Origin: Fusibacter sp963666805
GTDB taxonomy: Bacteria > Bacillota > Clostridia > Peptostreptococcales > Acidaminobacteraceae
DNA: 64,000 bases
NCBI GenBank assembly: GCA_963666805.2
Contig: CAXXWR010000006.1
Location: forward strand, 1-64,000
Direction of reading: 5' to 3'
The translations under genes were made by a program, and so were the position numbers. Shown one piece after another: positions 17,061 through 27,031 of the stretch; the stretch's first letter is position 1, and each line of letters opens with the position of its first letter. Under the pieces are notes generated by a model, which saw only the letters and a program-made list of their open reading frames with translations, ran no database searches and was not told the DNA's origin.

Positions 17061-17446
17061 TTATTACGTTTTGGCGCTACGTTTAAAGACACCTTTTTTT
17101 CATAGTTAAACCTTGCAACTGTCACGATTCATTTTATAATCCTTATATTTACATGTGATTATTGCCCCCGATCATGCTTTTAACCCCGCCTCCGCCTTTG
17201 CCCCCCGGCCTTGATATTAACACCCAAGTATAACACCCGGAACACACCTATAACACCCGATACACCCGTTTTTTAAAAATTTATTAAAATTTTTTTATCC
17301 CCAATATCCACATAAATAAAGGCTCAAATGCCAATTACTAAAAATATTTATATTTTTTTCGCTTTTTTTCTTGCATATGTCGTGTATTGGTGTTATACTT
17401 ATGTAGAACACTGGAATACTGGTGTGAGAAACGAAAGAGAAAGACA
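17061..17446 (+). promoter_or_regulatory. Upstream region of the GntR-ABC island with repeated AACACCC boxes
   Basis: An AT-rich gap with several TAACACCC boxes between 17218 and 17268 (17218, 17231, 17251, and a TACACCC at 17261), spaced 13-20 bp. AAGTATAACACC (17226-17237) is an exact inverted copy of GGTGTTATACTT (17389-17400), which lies 46 nt before the regulator start. Such paired boxes fit operator sites for an autoregulated GntR protein. A single ATATCCACA (17304-17312) and long A/T runs are also present. I see no gene here. Confidence 0.5.
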
Positions 17447-17809
17447 ATGAGCATTAACTTCGACAGCACAAAAGCAATATACCTCCAACTGGCCGATCTC
17501 ATCAGAGAATCGATCATGTCCGGTGCGATGAAAAGCGGAGAAGCTATCCCCTCCGTTCGTCAGCTGTCCGCCGAGTACCGCCTGAACCCTCAGACAATAT
17601 TAAACGCCACACAACTTCTCGTCAACGAGGGCCTACTGGAAAAGCAACGCGGCAAAGGCTACTTCGTCATGGCAAACGCACAGGACGCATTGAATGAATC
17701 CGGCGTCATCCTGTTCGAGGATGAGACCCTGCCGGACATGATCAAACAGGCCAGGATGTTGGGAATATCAAAAGAAGAACTTTGCAAATTGATCGAAGAA
17801 AAATATTAG
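17447..17809 (+). CDS. YtrA-type GntR family transcriptional regulator
   Basis: A 120-residue DNA-binding protein. The winged helix is canonical: FDSTKAIYLQLADLIRESIMSGAMKSGEAIPSVRQLSAEYRLNPQTILNATQLLVNEGLLEKQRGKGYFV. The short C-terminal effector/dimer region (about 45 residues, DETLPDMIKQARMLGISKEELCKLI) is typical of the YtrA subfamily, which normally represses linked ABC exporter operons. The start at ATG 17447 is favoured over the longer frame at 17387 because family alignments begin with this segment and GAAAGAGAAAG lies just upstream. The micro-ORF array begins 22 nt after its stop codon, followed by the ABC genes. Confidence 0.9.
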   Translation: MSINFDSTKAIYLQLADLIRESIMSGAMKSGEAIPSVRQLSAEYRLNPQTILNATQLLVNEGLLEKQRGKGYFVMANAQDALNESGVILFEDETLPDMIKQARMLGISKEELCKLIEEKY

Positions 17810-17831
17810 ACAATAACTGAAAGGGACAAAA

Positions 17832-17888
17832 ATGAAAGATTTAAGAACGTATCGTTATCATCTCTCCATCAGCAAACTGAATGGATAA
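17832..17888 (+). CDS. Micro-ORF 1 (18 aa) of tandem array
   Basis: Predicted peptide MKDLRTYRYHLSISKLNG. It is preceded by CTGAAAGGGACAAAA, identical to the leader of micro-ORF 2. In the shared 12-residue core (R to L), five of the six codons that differ from micro-ORF 2 differ synonymously, while only one (T/I) changes the residue. That pattern supports translation. The peptide is basic and not hydrophobic enough for a membrane helix. Function unknown; leader peptide or small effector of the adjoining regulator/ABC system are possibilities. Confidence 0.6.
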   Translation: MKDLRTYRYHLSISKLNG

Positions 17889-17946
17889 GAGATCAAAACT
17901 GGGACGAACCGGGGACAAAAGATCAAACAAACTGAAAGGGACAAAA

Positions 17947-18003
17947 ATGAAGAACACAAGAATTTACCGCTACCATCTCTCCATCAGCAAGCTAAGCGCT
18001 TAA
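17947..18003 (+). CDS. Micro-ORF 2 (18 aa) of tandem array
   Basis: Predicted peptide MKNTRIYRYHLSISKLSA, starting 115 nt after the start of micro-ORF 1. The 16 nt up to the start codon are the same as for copy 1. Core codons differ from copy 1 mainly at third positions (TAT/TAC, CGT/CGC, TAT/TAC, AAA/AAG, CTG/CTA). No known family recognised. Confidence 0.6.
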   Translation: MKNTRIYRYHLSISKLSA

Positions 18004-18091
18004 GGATTGAGATCGTAAACAAGGCCATGATCATGATCGGGGCCACAAAGAGTCAAGGGACGAACAAAATTTATACTGAAGGTAGACAAAA

Positions 18092-18145
18092 ATGAGAACA
18101 AGAACATATCGTAATCATCTGTCAAGTAACAGCCTTTGGGCTTAA
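18092..18145 (+). CDS. Micro-ORF 3 (17 aa) of tandem array
   Basis: Predicted peptide MRTRTYRNHLSSNSLWA, a more diverged copy that keeps R-T-Y-R-x-H-L-S and a leucine four to five residues later. The leader CTGAAGGTAGACAAAA is a variant of the copy 1 and 2 leader. Changes ACG/ACA, CTC/CTG, TCC/TCA and CTG/CTT relative to copy 1 are synonymous. Confidence 0.5.
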   Translation: MRTRTYRNHLSSNSLWA

Positions 18146-18201
18146 GGACCGCAACAGCGATCACGTCAAGGGGCGAAACGAATAGCACGAAAGGGATGAA
18201 A

Positions 18202-18294
18202 ATGTTTAATAAATGCGGAATGACCAGACAACATTGCAAGACAATGTCTTATGTTAAGGCCATGTCCATCCGCATCGTAAAACCGGCAAAATGA
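18202..18294 (+). CDS. Micro-ORF 4 (30 aa), array-associated
   Basis: A 30-codon frame starting MFNKCGMTRQHCKTM and ending IRIVKPAK, preceded by CACGAAAGGGATGAAA, which resembles the leaders of the other micro-ORFs. The peptide itself is not clearly homologous to them; it is basic and has two cysteines. A five-codon frame overlaps its end (18291-18308). It is the weakest member, supported only by the leader similarity and position. Confidence 0.3.
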   Translation: MFNKCGMTRQHCKTMSYVKAMSIRIVKPAK

Positions 18295-18457
18295 ACACTT
18301 GGTACTGAACAGCTTAAACGAATAAATGAATAAAAAAGACTAAAAATAATATGATGCGAGACATAATAACAAATAATAACAGGATGAATGGTCTAAGCTG
18401 ATGATCTCATCAACTGCAAAGCTTATAAACCCATCAACACTATAAAAAGGATATGAA

Positions 18458-19297
18458 ATGGAACATGTTATTAATATCAAGGGGCTAACAAAGGATTATA
18501 AACAGGTCCGCGCCCTTGAAAACGTCGACCTTCAGATCCCTAAGGGACGCATTGTCGGCCTATTGGGAAAGAATGGTGCCGGCAAATCAACAATGCTGAA
18601 ATGTTTATTGGATTTTCTGAAATATGAAGGTGATATTGCTTTCTTTGGTACGTCCACAAAAGAATGGAAACACGACCTACATACAAAGGTGGCGTTTATT
18701 CCGGATGTCAGCGGATTGGATCCACGCCTGACCGTTCAGGAAACCATTGATTATGTATCCGGCATGAATCCCACCTGGAATTGGGATAAGGCTGAACGCT
18801 TGTTCGCAAAGAGCGAACTTCCCTGCGATCAAAAGGTAAAAACCCTATCCAAAGGCATGAAAACAAAATTATATCTCATGTTGACCTTGGCTAAGGATGT
18901 GGATATTCTTCTTCTTGATGAACCCACGCTTGGGCTGGACATCGTTTTTCGCAAGGAGTTCTATGATCTCTTGCTGGGCGAATTCTTTGATGAAACAAAA
19001 ACGGTGTTAATCTCAACCCACCAGGTTGCAGAAGTAGAGAACATTCTTCAGGATGTGATCTTTATTGATCACGGACAGGTTAAACTTCATGAAGATATGA
19101 ACTCTCTGAAAAGCAATTGGTCCGTCGTCGAGGTACCTGCCGATAAAGAAGACGAATTGATGGCATTTAATCCAAAAACGAAAACAAAAACACTCGGTAA
19201 GGTTCGCGGTCTGGTTGAGGGCAAAGTTGAATTGCCCGGAGCCAATTATGCAGTACCTAGCGTTTCCGATATCTTTGTTGCCGTGGTCAATGAATAA
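18458..19297 (+). CDS. ABC transporter ATP-binding protein
   Basis: A 279-residue nucleotide-binding subunit. Walker A is GLLGKNGAGKST, the signature is the divergent LSKGMKTKL, Walker B is DILLLDEPTLGLD and the switch His is in LISTHQVAE. The C-terminal 60 residues form an accessory domain found in exporters of the YtrB/EcsA/CcmA-like group. Its regulator is probably the YtrA-type protein 650 nt upstream. RBS AAAAGGATATGAA precedes the ATG. The permease follows after 11 nt. Likely role: export of, or resistance to, a peptide or lipid-active compound; the substrate is not readable from sequence. Confidence 0.9.
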   Translation: MEHVINIKGLTKDYKQVRALENVDLQIPKGRIVGLLGKNGAGKSTMLKCLLDFLKYEGDIAFFGTSTKEWKHDLHTKVAFIPDVSGLDPRLTVQETIDYVSGMNPTWNWDKAERLFAKSELPCDQKVKTLSKGMKTKLYLMLTLAKDVDILLLDEPTLGLDIVFRKEFYDLLLGEFFDETKTVLISTHQVAEVENILQDVIFIDHGQVKLHEDMNSLKSNWSVVEVPADKEDELMAFNPKTKTKTLGKVRGLVEGKVELPGANYAVPSVSDIFVAVVNE

Positions 19298-19308
19298 GGG
19301 GGCATAAA

Positions 19309-20124
19309 ATGGAACAGTTAAAAACATTACTATTGGTTGAATATAAAAAAAGAAAATCCACTTATTGGTGGCCGGTTTGGATCATTGCGGGCTTAACGGT
19401 TTTATCTTTGATCGCTCTGCTCATCGCCTGGATCGTTGAAAGTCCTAATATTATTATGTACGATACGGCCGAGGGAAGCATGGGCTTGCGTATAGGTATG
19501 TACGGTACGATGTTCTCTTTCGGAATCATCTTTCTGGCCTTTATGGGCCTTGGCGCGCAAACCAGTCTGAACCGCGAAAAACAGCTTGGCTCGGATCTGT
19601 TTTTCCGCTGTCAGCCTGTCTCGTTTTGGAAGGTTACCGGAGTAAAGTATTTCATGCATGTATTTGCAAGCTCTATCTTACTTTTGGGAGTTGGCATCAT
19701 CTTTGCTCTTATTTTAAGTATTGTCAGCGCCTTTTTCATTGACGGGTTTTATTTCGGCAATGCACTGTATGGCACTTTCCTTGGGTGGTTGAATTATCTA
19801 AAGCTTGCTATGGTCTTTGGATCGCTGTGTTATCTTTTCTCTGCGATCTTCAAGAACAACGCCCTCCTTCTCGGTGCAGCCGCGCTTGGTATTCTGGAAG
19901 GCCTGTTCGCGATCATCGAAGCGATCTTTCGTCATACGATCAACCTTCCCGACGTGTTCGTCTCGCTTGGCAGAATGGTTGGCAATATGGGTTTAGATGA
20001 GATCGATACCGTTAATATGGGTATGATCTTTAACGACTGGCGAATCCTGCTTGGTGTTCTGTTCGCGGCCTGTTGTTACGTTGGCGGCTCTCTGATCTAC
20101 AAGCTGAGAGCCAAAGATGCTTAA
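19309..20124 (+). CDS. ABC-2-like transporter permease
   Basis: A 271-residue inner-membrane protein with six predicted helices: about residues 20-43, 68-85, 114-140, 155-178, 185-208 and 244-262. The N-terminal cytoplasmic segment is basic (EYKKRKSTYW), as is common in ABC-2 exporters. EKQLGSDLFFRCQPVSFWKVTGVKY is the typical cytoplasmic coupling helix region. It forms a transporter with the ATPase encoded 11 nt upstream. A long-stem hairpin follows about 75 nt after the stop. Confidence 0.85.
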   Translation: MEQLKTLLLVEYKKRKSTYWWPVWIIAGLTVLSLIALLIAWIVESPNIIMYDTAEGSMGLRIGMYGTMFSFGIIFLAFMGLGAQTSLNREKQLGSDLFFRCQPVSFWKVTGVKYFMHVFASSILLLGVGIIFALILSIVSAFFIDGFYFGNALYGTFLGWLNYLKLAMVFGSLCYLFSAIFKNNALLLGAAALGILEGLFAIIEAIFRHTINLPDVFVSLGRMVGNMGLDEIDTVNMGMIFNDWRILLGVLFAACCYVGGSLIYKLRAKDA

Positions 20125-20198
20125 TGACAATAACGAGCGATAAAAAGTTGAAACAAAATGTAAATATTAACAACCTACTTCATGTTTAAACATATCCC

Positions 20199-20242
20199 CG
20201 AGATCCCGTTTCCCGTCGGAGCATATCCATGACGGGATCTCG
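20199..20242 (+). terminator. Long-stem hairpin after the ABC operon
   Basis: An 11-bp perfect stem (20199-20209 with 20232-20242) with a 22-nt loop. The loop contains TCCCGTC, which could instead pair with GACGGGA of the right arm, so two exclusive folds exist. No long T run follows, so termination is plausible but not proven. Confidence 0.5.
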
Positions 20243-20361
20243 TATTTACGCAAGAAAAAACATATAAACTCCAAATTCAATTTAATCGCAACAATTAAGA
20301 CTTATATCTTGTGAAATTAATTGGTTATTGGAGTTTACCTCTTGTCTTTTTAAATTTTAAT

Positions 20362-21096
20362 ATGAAACATCAAAATCGCATTTTTACGTCACAGCTGATC
20401 ATGGTGAATGAGGTCGGTTCCACTAACTCTGAACTTCTTGAACATGCAGACGATTACGAGCATGGAACAGTGCTATGTGCTCAGCGGCAAACTGCAGGAC
20501 GTGGTCGCCATCAACGTGGCTGGAAATCACAAAATGGCGGTTTGTATTTCTCTGTTCTACTCAAAGACCAAAAAGACATCACTGGTATTTATCCATTTGT
20601 TTTATTGTCTGCCCTGGCCGTGGTAAGGTGTATTCATGCTTGCGCTACTCATGGTGTAGCTATCAAATGGCCAAATGACATTTATATTAATCATCGCAAG
20701 GTCTGCGGTATACTGGCTGAATCTTCCACCCGGGGAAACACGAGCCATGTTGTTGTTGGTATTGGGATTAATGTAAATAACAAGGTTTCACACCTTAAAG
20801 ACCTTCGCCATCCCGCAGTATCGCTCAGCGAATGTAAGGAAGGGGAATTAAACCTCAATGAACTACTTCTGCGGATTCTCGATGAGCTTGATCTGCTCTA
20901 TGCCGACTTTCAAGATAATCGCTTTGCCGAATACCTTCCGGAGCTTAATCGCCTGCTTTATTCCAAAAATCAAGAAATTGAACTAATTTTCGGTGGCGAA
21001 ACTCGTCTTATCACACCTATCGCGTTTACCCGGGATGCAAAACTTCAATGTGTGGAAAAGGGTGTGAAGAAGGAGATATTTCTGGGAGAGTTGTAA
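20362..21096 (+). CDS. birA: Biotin-[acetyl-CoA-carboxylase] ligase, catalytic form
   Basis: A 244-residue group I biotin protein ligase without the N-terminal DNA-binding domain. The active site includes EVGSTNSELL, QTAGRGRHQRGWKSQNGGLYFSVLL (biotinyl-5'-AMP loop GRGRHQRG), IKWPNDIYINHRKVCGILAES and VVVGIGINVN. It attaches biotin to carrier proteins such as acetyl-CoA carboxylase. The ATG at 20362 is preferred: the longer frame from GTG 20311 would encode a heptad-type ATTGGTTATTGG tract seen in other gaps. Monocistronic. Confidence 0.92.
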   Translation: MKHQNRIFTSQLIMVNEVGSTNSELLEHADDYEHGTVLCAQRQTAGRGRHQRGWKSQNGGLYFSVLLKDQKDITGIYPFVLLSALAVVRCIHACATHGVAIKWPNDIYINHRKVCGILAESSTRGNTSHVVVGIGINVNNKVSHLKDLRHPAVSLSECKEGELNLNELLLRILDELDLLYADFQDNRFAEYLPELNRLLYSKNQEIELIFGGETRLITPIAFTRDAKLQCVEKGVKKEIFLGEL

Positions 21097-21324
21097 AAGG
21101 AAACCAGCTATCAGGGTTCTTATGCTTTGGGAAAAATGAGCAAGGATTTACAAATTAAAAATTGATAACATCATATATCCGTGTTTTAAGTTCTTGGTTT
21201 TCGCTTTCCTTGGTCCCACCATGGCTGTATCACCCCTCTTGCCCTACTTCATTCTTCAAACAACGATATTTCTTCTGGTTTTTTCCTTTTGACTTTTTTC
21301 TTATTATGGATATATTGTGGATAT

Positions 21325-22235
<911 letters not shown>

Positions 22236-22238
22236 AAG

Positions 22239-23444
22239 CTACGAATTATCAATCGGTAAAGCGATCAAGAACACGATAAAAACAAGTCCAATCGAAGCCC
22301 CAATAATAACCGAATTATTAAATCCGTCTCCCGGCGAAAGATTGAATAACACCAGCACGCCCGCAAAAGAAATTCGCCCCAGTAAGCTTTTCGTCGAATA
22401 GTATGTTGCGCGCAAATCAGGCTCTAATTTGTGTGTCGTTTCCGCACGGATGATAGGATTGGATATGGCCCCGGTCAGTCCGCGAAGCATCAACAAAACG
22501 ACAACAACACAGGACGACCCTATACCCATAATCGCTATCAGTGCCGTCTGGATGACGATCAATAAAATAAGAGAAACCTTTGTCCCAAATATTTTTTGCA
22601 CGACCATGGCTCTTTTCGCAAAGAAGGATGCAATAACCATACTAAGTGCCGTGTGGAGACCCAGAATGATCGTGTTGGTTTTTGCGATAACATCTCGATC
22701 AAATGATCTTAGCATGCGATCAACATAAATTTGGTAAAGCTCGTATGGGACATGGTTCAAAACAACCATGATCACGGTAAAAACGAACAGATATCTCAGG
22801 GTGGGGTCACCAAGTTTGCCAAATACTTTTTTCATTTGTTTGAACGGATGTCTTGGTTCTTCCCTCTTTTCTGCGTCCGGATCATTCATGGTTATCACAA
22901 GAAAAAAAGAGATAAAAGCAAAAGCAAACGACATACCATAGGCGATACGATATTCGTTAAGCCAGGCAAATAAACCACCCAAAATTGCGGCGACTGCTAT
23001 TGAAATATAGTATTTTGATGATAGGCTTGCCTCTCTTTGGCCATATTCGTTTTCTTTAGCAAGTGCTGAAAGCAATGCATAATGTAATGAGGTGTCTGTC
23101 CCGGTGGAAAACGAAAATCCAATGGCTAGAAAGAATTGCGCTAGCGCAAACATATTAAAAGAACCCCCAATAAAGAAAAGCAAATATGATACGCTTAGGG
23201 CAAGGGTTGATATGATCAGCGTTCTCTTTCTTCCAAAAAAATCCGAGAAATAACCCGATGGAACCTCCAGAACAAATACCGATGCATAATAGATTGCTTC
23301 CAGCAGAAAGATCTGTTTCAATGACACAACAGTAGAAAAATACAGCACGAACAATGGCGTCCAGAAATAAGCTCTTGTAAAAACCATATACCAAGTATAT
23401 GTTTTTAACGATCTCTTAAGCGATTTTTCATATTCGGTTTTCAT
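22239..23444 (-). CDS. Major facilitator superfamily transporter
   Basis: A 401-residue inner-membrane carrier with 12 predicted helices. The loop 2-3 motif A appears as GYFSDFFGRKRTLIIS, and a cytoplasmic central loop (DPDAEKREEPRHPFKQMKK) separates the two six-helix halves. Substrate is unknown; drug or metabolite efflux is common for this subgroup. The gene is monocistronic, with a terminator from the upstream small-protein operon 26 nt before its start codon. Confidence 0.85.
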   Translation of the reverse strand: MKTEYEKSLKRSLKTYTWYMVFTRAYFWTPLFVLYFSTVVSLKQIFLLEAIYYASVFVLEVPSGYFSDFFGRKRTLIISTLALSVSYLLFFIGGSFNMFALAQFFLAIGFSFSTGTDTSLHYALLSALAKENEYGQREASLSSKYYISIAVAAILGGLFAWLNEYRIAYGMSFAFAFISFFLVITMNDPDAEKREEPRHPFKQMKKVFGKLGDPTLRYLFVFTVIMVVLNHVPYELYQIYVDRMLRSFDRDVIAKTNTIILGLHTALSMVIASFFAKRAMVVQKIFGTKVSLILLIVIQTALIAIMGIGSSCVVVVLLMLRGLTGAISNPIIRAETTHKLEPDLRATYYSTKSLLGRISFAGVLVLFNLSPGDGFNNSVIIGASIGLVFIVFLIALPIDNS

Positions 23445-23469
23445 AATCGAGCTGAATATACTTTATCAC

Positions 23470-23501
23470 CGCAAAAAGAAAAAGCGCATTTTCTGCGCTT
23501 T
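23470..23501 (-). terminator. Rho-independent terminator of the small membrane-protein operon
   Basis: On the minus strand AAAGCGCA / TGCGCTTT with a 5-nt loop is followed by TTCTTTTT. It lies 24 nt after the stop of the 57-residue protein. Confidence 0.8.
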
Positions 23502-23524
23502 AAACATAATTTCGTCTTTTGTGC

Positions 23525-23698
23525 TTACTTTCTTGGGTTTTTTGCCGATAAGCCAATAACAAAATTTCCTATTCCCACAGCCAATAATGAAATTCCAATT
23601 ATTGTGTTTATGGCGAGCATAAAAACGATGCCCAGCCCCATAAATGAAACGCCAACCCACATGAATACCAAATAGCTGATCTTTGTATTCATGTTCAT
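23525..23698 (-). CDS. Small membrane protein (57 aa)
   Basis: Encodes a 57-residue protein starting MNMNTKISYLVFMWVGVSF, with two hydrophobic segments (about 8-30 and 32-51) and a basic tail (SAKNPRK). The start codon is one base after the stop codon of the 98-residue membrane protein, and the unit ends in a terminator, so it is very likely expressed. No family recognised. Overlapping frames on the same strand lack this support. Confidence 0.65.
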   Translation of the reverse strand: MNMNTKISYLVFMWVGVSFMGLGIVFMLAINTIIGISLLAVGIGNFVIGLSAKNPRK

Positions 23699-23699
23699 T

Positions 23700-23996
23700 T
23701 TATATTCCCTTCATAACCACAACATTCACTAAAATTAAAAGGATCGCACCCAGCAAAGCGACATTAACAGATATAACCCAAAGATAGAACAACGGTCCAA
23801 CCCGGCGGGTTTCGCCCCGCGTGATCTGTTTATATCTGCTGACATATTTAAATATCATAAAATTGATCAGAATAAAACTTGGGGTTTTGTCGTTTCTTTT
23901 TTTATGAAATTCATAGATCAAGATCGTGCTAATAAGATATATCCCAAATCCTGTGGCAGATATCAATATCAATAATATGTTTATCTCAGCTCCCAT
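23700..23996 (-). CDS. Small membrane protein (98 aa)
   Basis: A 98-residue protein with hydrophobic segments at about 6-28 and 70-95, separated by a basic stretch (FKYVSRYKQITRGETRRVG). No known family recognised. First gene of a two-gene unit with the 57-residue protein. RBS GGGAG lies upstream of the ATG on the minus strand. Confidence 0.65.
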   Translation of the reverse strand: MGAEINILLILISATGFGIYLISTILIYEFHKKRNDKTPSFILINFMIFKYVSRYKQITRGETRRVGPLFYLWVISVNVALLGAILLILVNVVVMKGI

Positions 23997-24246
23997 TTTC
24001 TCCCCTAATGCAAAAACTCAGCAACATGGTCACATTGTCTGTGTTCATTCATTTTTGATATATTCTTTAAAAGTTACTTGAAGGCACGATTAATGTCAAG
24101 AAATGGTTTAAAGTGTAATTATTCCCATTAATCAGATAACCGCCCATTAATTGTTAGATGTCTGTACGGGCTCAGTAATGTCCAATCTTTTGTTATTATT
24201 CAATATTGTGACGTACCACTATCGCATCTTTAACACATATTATTTA

Positions 24247-26870
24247 TCAGGTCAAATACTTTAGAATGTTATCCAACACTTCATCCATTTTCATTGCATC
24301 TTTGCCGCCGGCCGTCGCCATGTGGGGCTTTCCTCCGCCACCGCCGCCAAGGGCCTTCCCAAGGCTTTTTACGATGTTTCCGGCTTTAATACCTTCCTTG
24401 ACCAGATCATCGGTTACCACACAAAGCACCTGGGGTGTCCCGTTGATCACGGCACCGAAAACAGCGATACCGCTACTCATTTTTTCGCGCACCTTGTCAC
24501 CTAGTGTTTTCAGTTGATCCATATTCTCGACATCGATCTTATTTACATAGAGCGCCTTGTCATCATAGTCGATCTTATCTTTGAGATAAGAATCAATATC
24601 AAGCGTAAGTAGTTTGCTTTTCATTTCGGCGACTTCTTTTTCAAATGACCGAAGATGTGAATTTATTTCATTTACTTTATCGACCAGCTCATTTTCTGAC
24701 GTTTTTAACGAGTCTTTGATACCCGCAATTGCGATTTGTTGTTTTCTCATGTGTTCATATGCTGCGTTTCCGGTAATCGCTTCAATGCGGCGAACCCCTG
24801 AGGCGACAGAGCTTTCAGATACAATCATAAAAAGCCCTATATCACCGCTGCGTTTGACATGCGTCCCGCCGCAAAGTTCTTTTGATGCGCCGTTCATGCT
24901 TACCACGCGAACCTCATCACCATACTTTTCGCCAAACAGAGCTTGTGCCCCATCGTTGATCGCTTCTGTATATGTCTTAAGCTCTGTTGTAACTTCGATA
25001 TTTTGCATAATCAACTTATTGATCCTTTGCTGGATCTCCATTTGCTGTTCGTTTGAAACCTTTTCAAAATGATTAAAATCAAATCTTAACCGGTCCGGAC
25101 CAACGTACGAGCCGGCTTGATGAACATGGTCGCCAAGAACTGAGCGGAGCTCAGCATGAAGCAAATGGGTGGCCGTGTGATTTCTTGCCGTATCGCGCCG
25201 TAAGCTTTTCTCTACATTCAAGGTTGCCGTTATTTCTTTGGAATTACCCTCAAGTACCGAACCTTCAACGATATGCACAATATCTTCACCCATTTTTTTT
25301 GTATCAACGATATTTGTTCTGGCGTCGGTTTTGATATTGTGTTTATGTAATAACATGTGCCCTTTGTCGCCAACCTGTCCTCCCGATTCAGCATAGAAAG
25401 GCGTTTTATCAAATACAAGATAGGTATACTTGTCGTCGATAGCATATTTCAACAATTTCGATTCGCATTTATACTGATCGTAGCCGATAAATTCTGAAAG
25501 CTGATCTGTAATCAGAACGATCCACTTAAGCTCATCAGCGCTTTTGTTGGTAAATTTACCCGCCGCACGAGCCCGGGTTCTTTGTTCTTCCATCAGGTCG
25601 TTTACCTCATCTTCATTGACCTGCAAACCCTTTTCCTCGGCAAGTAAACGCGTTAGGTCAACGGGGAAACCATAGGTGTCGTAAAGACGGAATACATCTT
25701 CGCTACTCAAGTTTGTTTGGTTGTTTTTCTTTGCCTGTTTTGCGATCTGGCCAAAAAGCTCCAAGCCTTTGTCAAGGGTATTGCCGAAAGATTCTTCTTC
25801 TGCGCGAATGATCTTCTGGATTTGCTCCCGTTGATTTTTGATCTCGGGATAAACATCGCCCAGCACGCGCGCCACCGTTGGCACCAGTCGATATAAGAAC
25901 GGCTCTTTCATTCTTAATTCGCGCCCGAAACGCGCAGCTCGTCTTAGTATTCTTCGCAAAACATAAGATCGTCCCTCGTTACCCGGGATGGCTCCGTCGG
26001 ATATCGCGACCGTCAACATACGGATATGATCTGCTATTACCCGGTGCGGTGTTCCTTCTTCACCCTTCTCATATGCGATATCGCTGATCGCTTCAATTTG
26101 TTCGATAATGGGTTTGAACAGGTCTGTATCGTAGTTGCTGCTAAATCCGTTCATAACGGCTACGATCCTCTCAAACCCCGCCCCGGTATCTATGTGTTTT
26201 TTTTCAAGGGGCTGCAATTCACCCTGTTCATTGCGATTATATTGAATGAATACCAGGTTCCATAATTCCATATATTGTGGATCATCGGCATTAACGCGGC
26301 TTGGATCCTGATTTTCAATATCCTCTCCGCTGTAATAATGAATTTCTGAGCAGGGGCCACAGGGGCCGGTATCGCCCATTGACCAGAAATTATCCTTTTC
26401 TCCGGAACGCAATAAATGTGCAGGATCTAAATTGGGGATATTTTCCCATATTTTATATGCTTCATCATCTTCCGTATATACCGTTGCATACAGGCGCTTG
26501 GGGTCAAGTCCCCATATCTCCGTAAACAGTGTCCAGGCCCAGTCAATCGCTTCTTTTTTATAATAATCGCCAAAGCTCCAACTTCCCAGCATTTCAAAAA
26601 AGGTGTGGTGATAGTGATCGCGACCTACTTCCTCTAAGTCATTGTGTTTGCCACTGACGCGGATGCATTTTTGCGAATTAACGGCTCTCTTAAACGGGGC
26701 TTTTGCTTCACCAAGAAATATGGTTTAAATTGATTCATTCCGGCATTAGTGAACAGTAATGTGGGGTCTGTTTGCGGCACGACCGGCGCGCTGGGAACCA
26801 CCGTGTGCCCGAGGGTTTTTTCAAAATATTCTATAAATTGCTTTCTTATTGTATTTGAGTCCATTTTCAT
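24247..26870 (-). CDS. alaS: Alanyl-tRNA synthetase (frameshifted)
   Basis: Charges tRNA-Ala with alanine and edits mischarged Ser/Gly. The first 50 codons (MDSNTIRKQFIEYFEKTLGH, then TNAGMNQFKPYFL) are in one frame. The rest, from GEAKAPFKRAVNSQKCIRVSG and HNDLEEVGRDHYHHTFFEMLG onward, is in another. One G is missing at 26711-26712 (CC where CCC is expected on the plus strand). Editing-domain zinc ligands are visible in HTATHLLHAEL and CGGTHV, and the C-terminal glycine-rich ALGGGGGGKPHMATAGG is typical. Restored length is 874 aa, normal for the family. An essential gene, so a sequencing error is likely. Confidence 0.93.
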
Positions 26871-26914
26871 CCTTTTTAAACGTCAAAATTCCATAGCAAA
26901 CAAATGTAGTGATA

Positions 26915-26955
26915 GAAAAGATAAAGGTCAAAAGATTAAAGAATAAAGTAAACTG
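26915..26955. repeat. Heptad-period AAAAGAT/AAAGGTC tract
   Basis: 7-mers AAAAGAT, AAAGGTC, AAAAGAT, TAAAGAA and TAAAGTA in succession, in the gap upstream of alaS and downstream of the PorZ-like gene. Confidence 0.5.
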
Positions 26956-27031
26956 TAATTGATTGGTGGGAATATATATAAAAGGTAACGATCAAATATG
27001 TGTGGAACAGATATATCAGTCCGCTGTTTCT

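Noticed and set aside
17304..17312. ATATCCACA, a possible DnaA box in the GntR upstream gap
   Set aside because: A single one-mismatch site without a partner; such matches occur by chance, and the pair before dnaN is much stronger.
20311..20361. Extended N-terminus of birA
   Set aside because: It would encode part of an ATTGGTTATTGG-type intergenic tract and has no support from the family.
23466..23660. 64-codon frame MGWRFIYGAG on the minus strand
   Set aside because: It overlaps, out of frame, the better supported two-helix protein at 23525-23698 and runs into the terminator hairpin.
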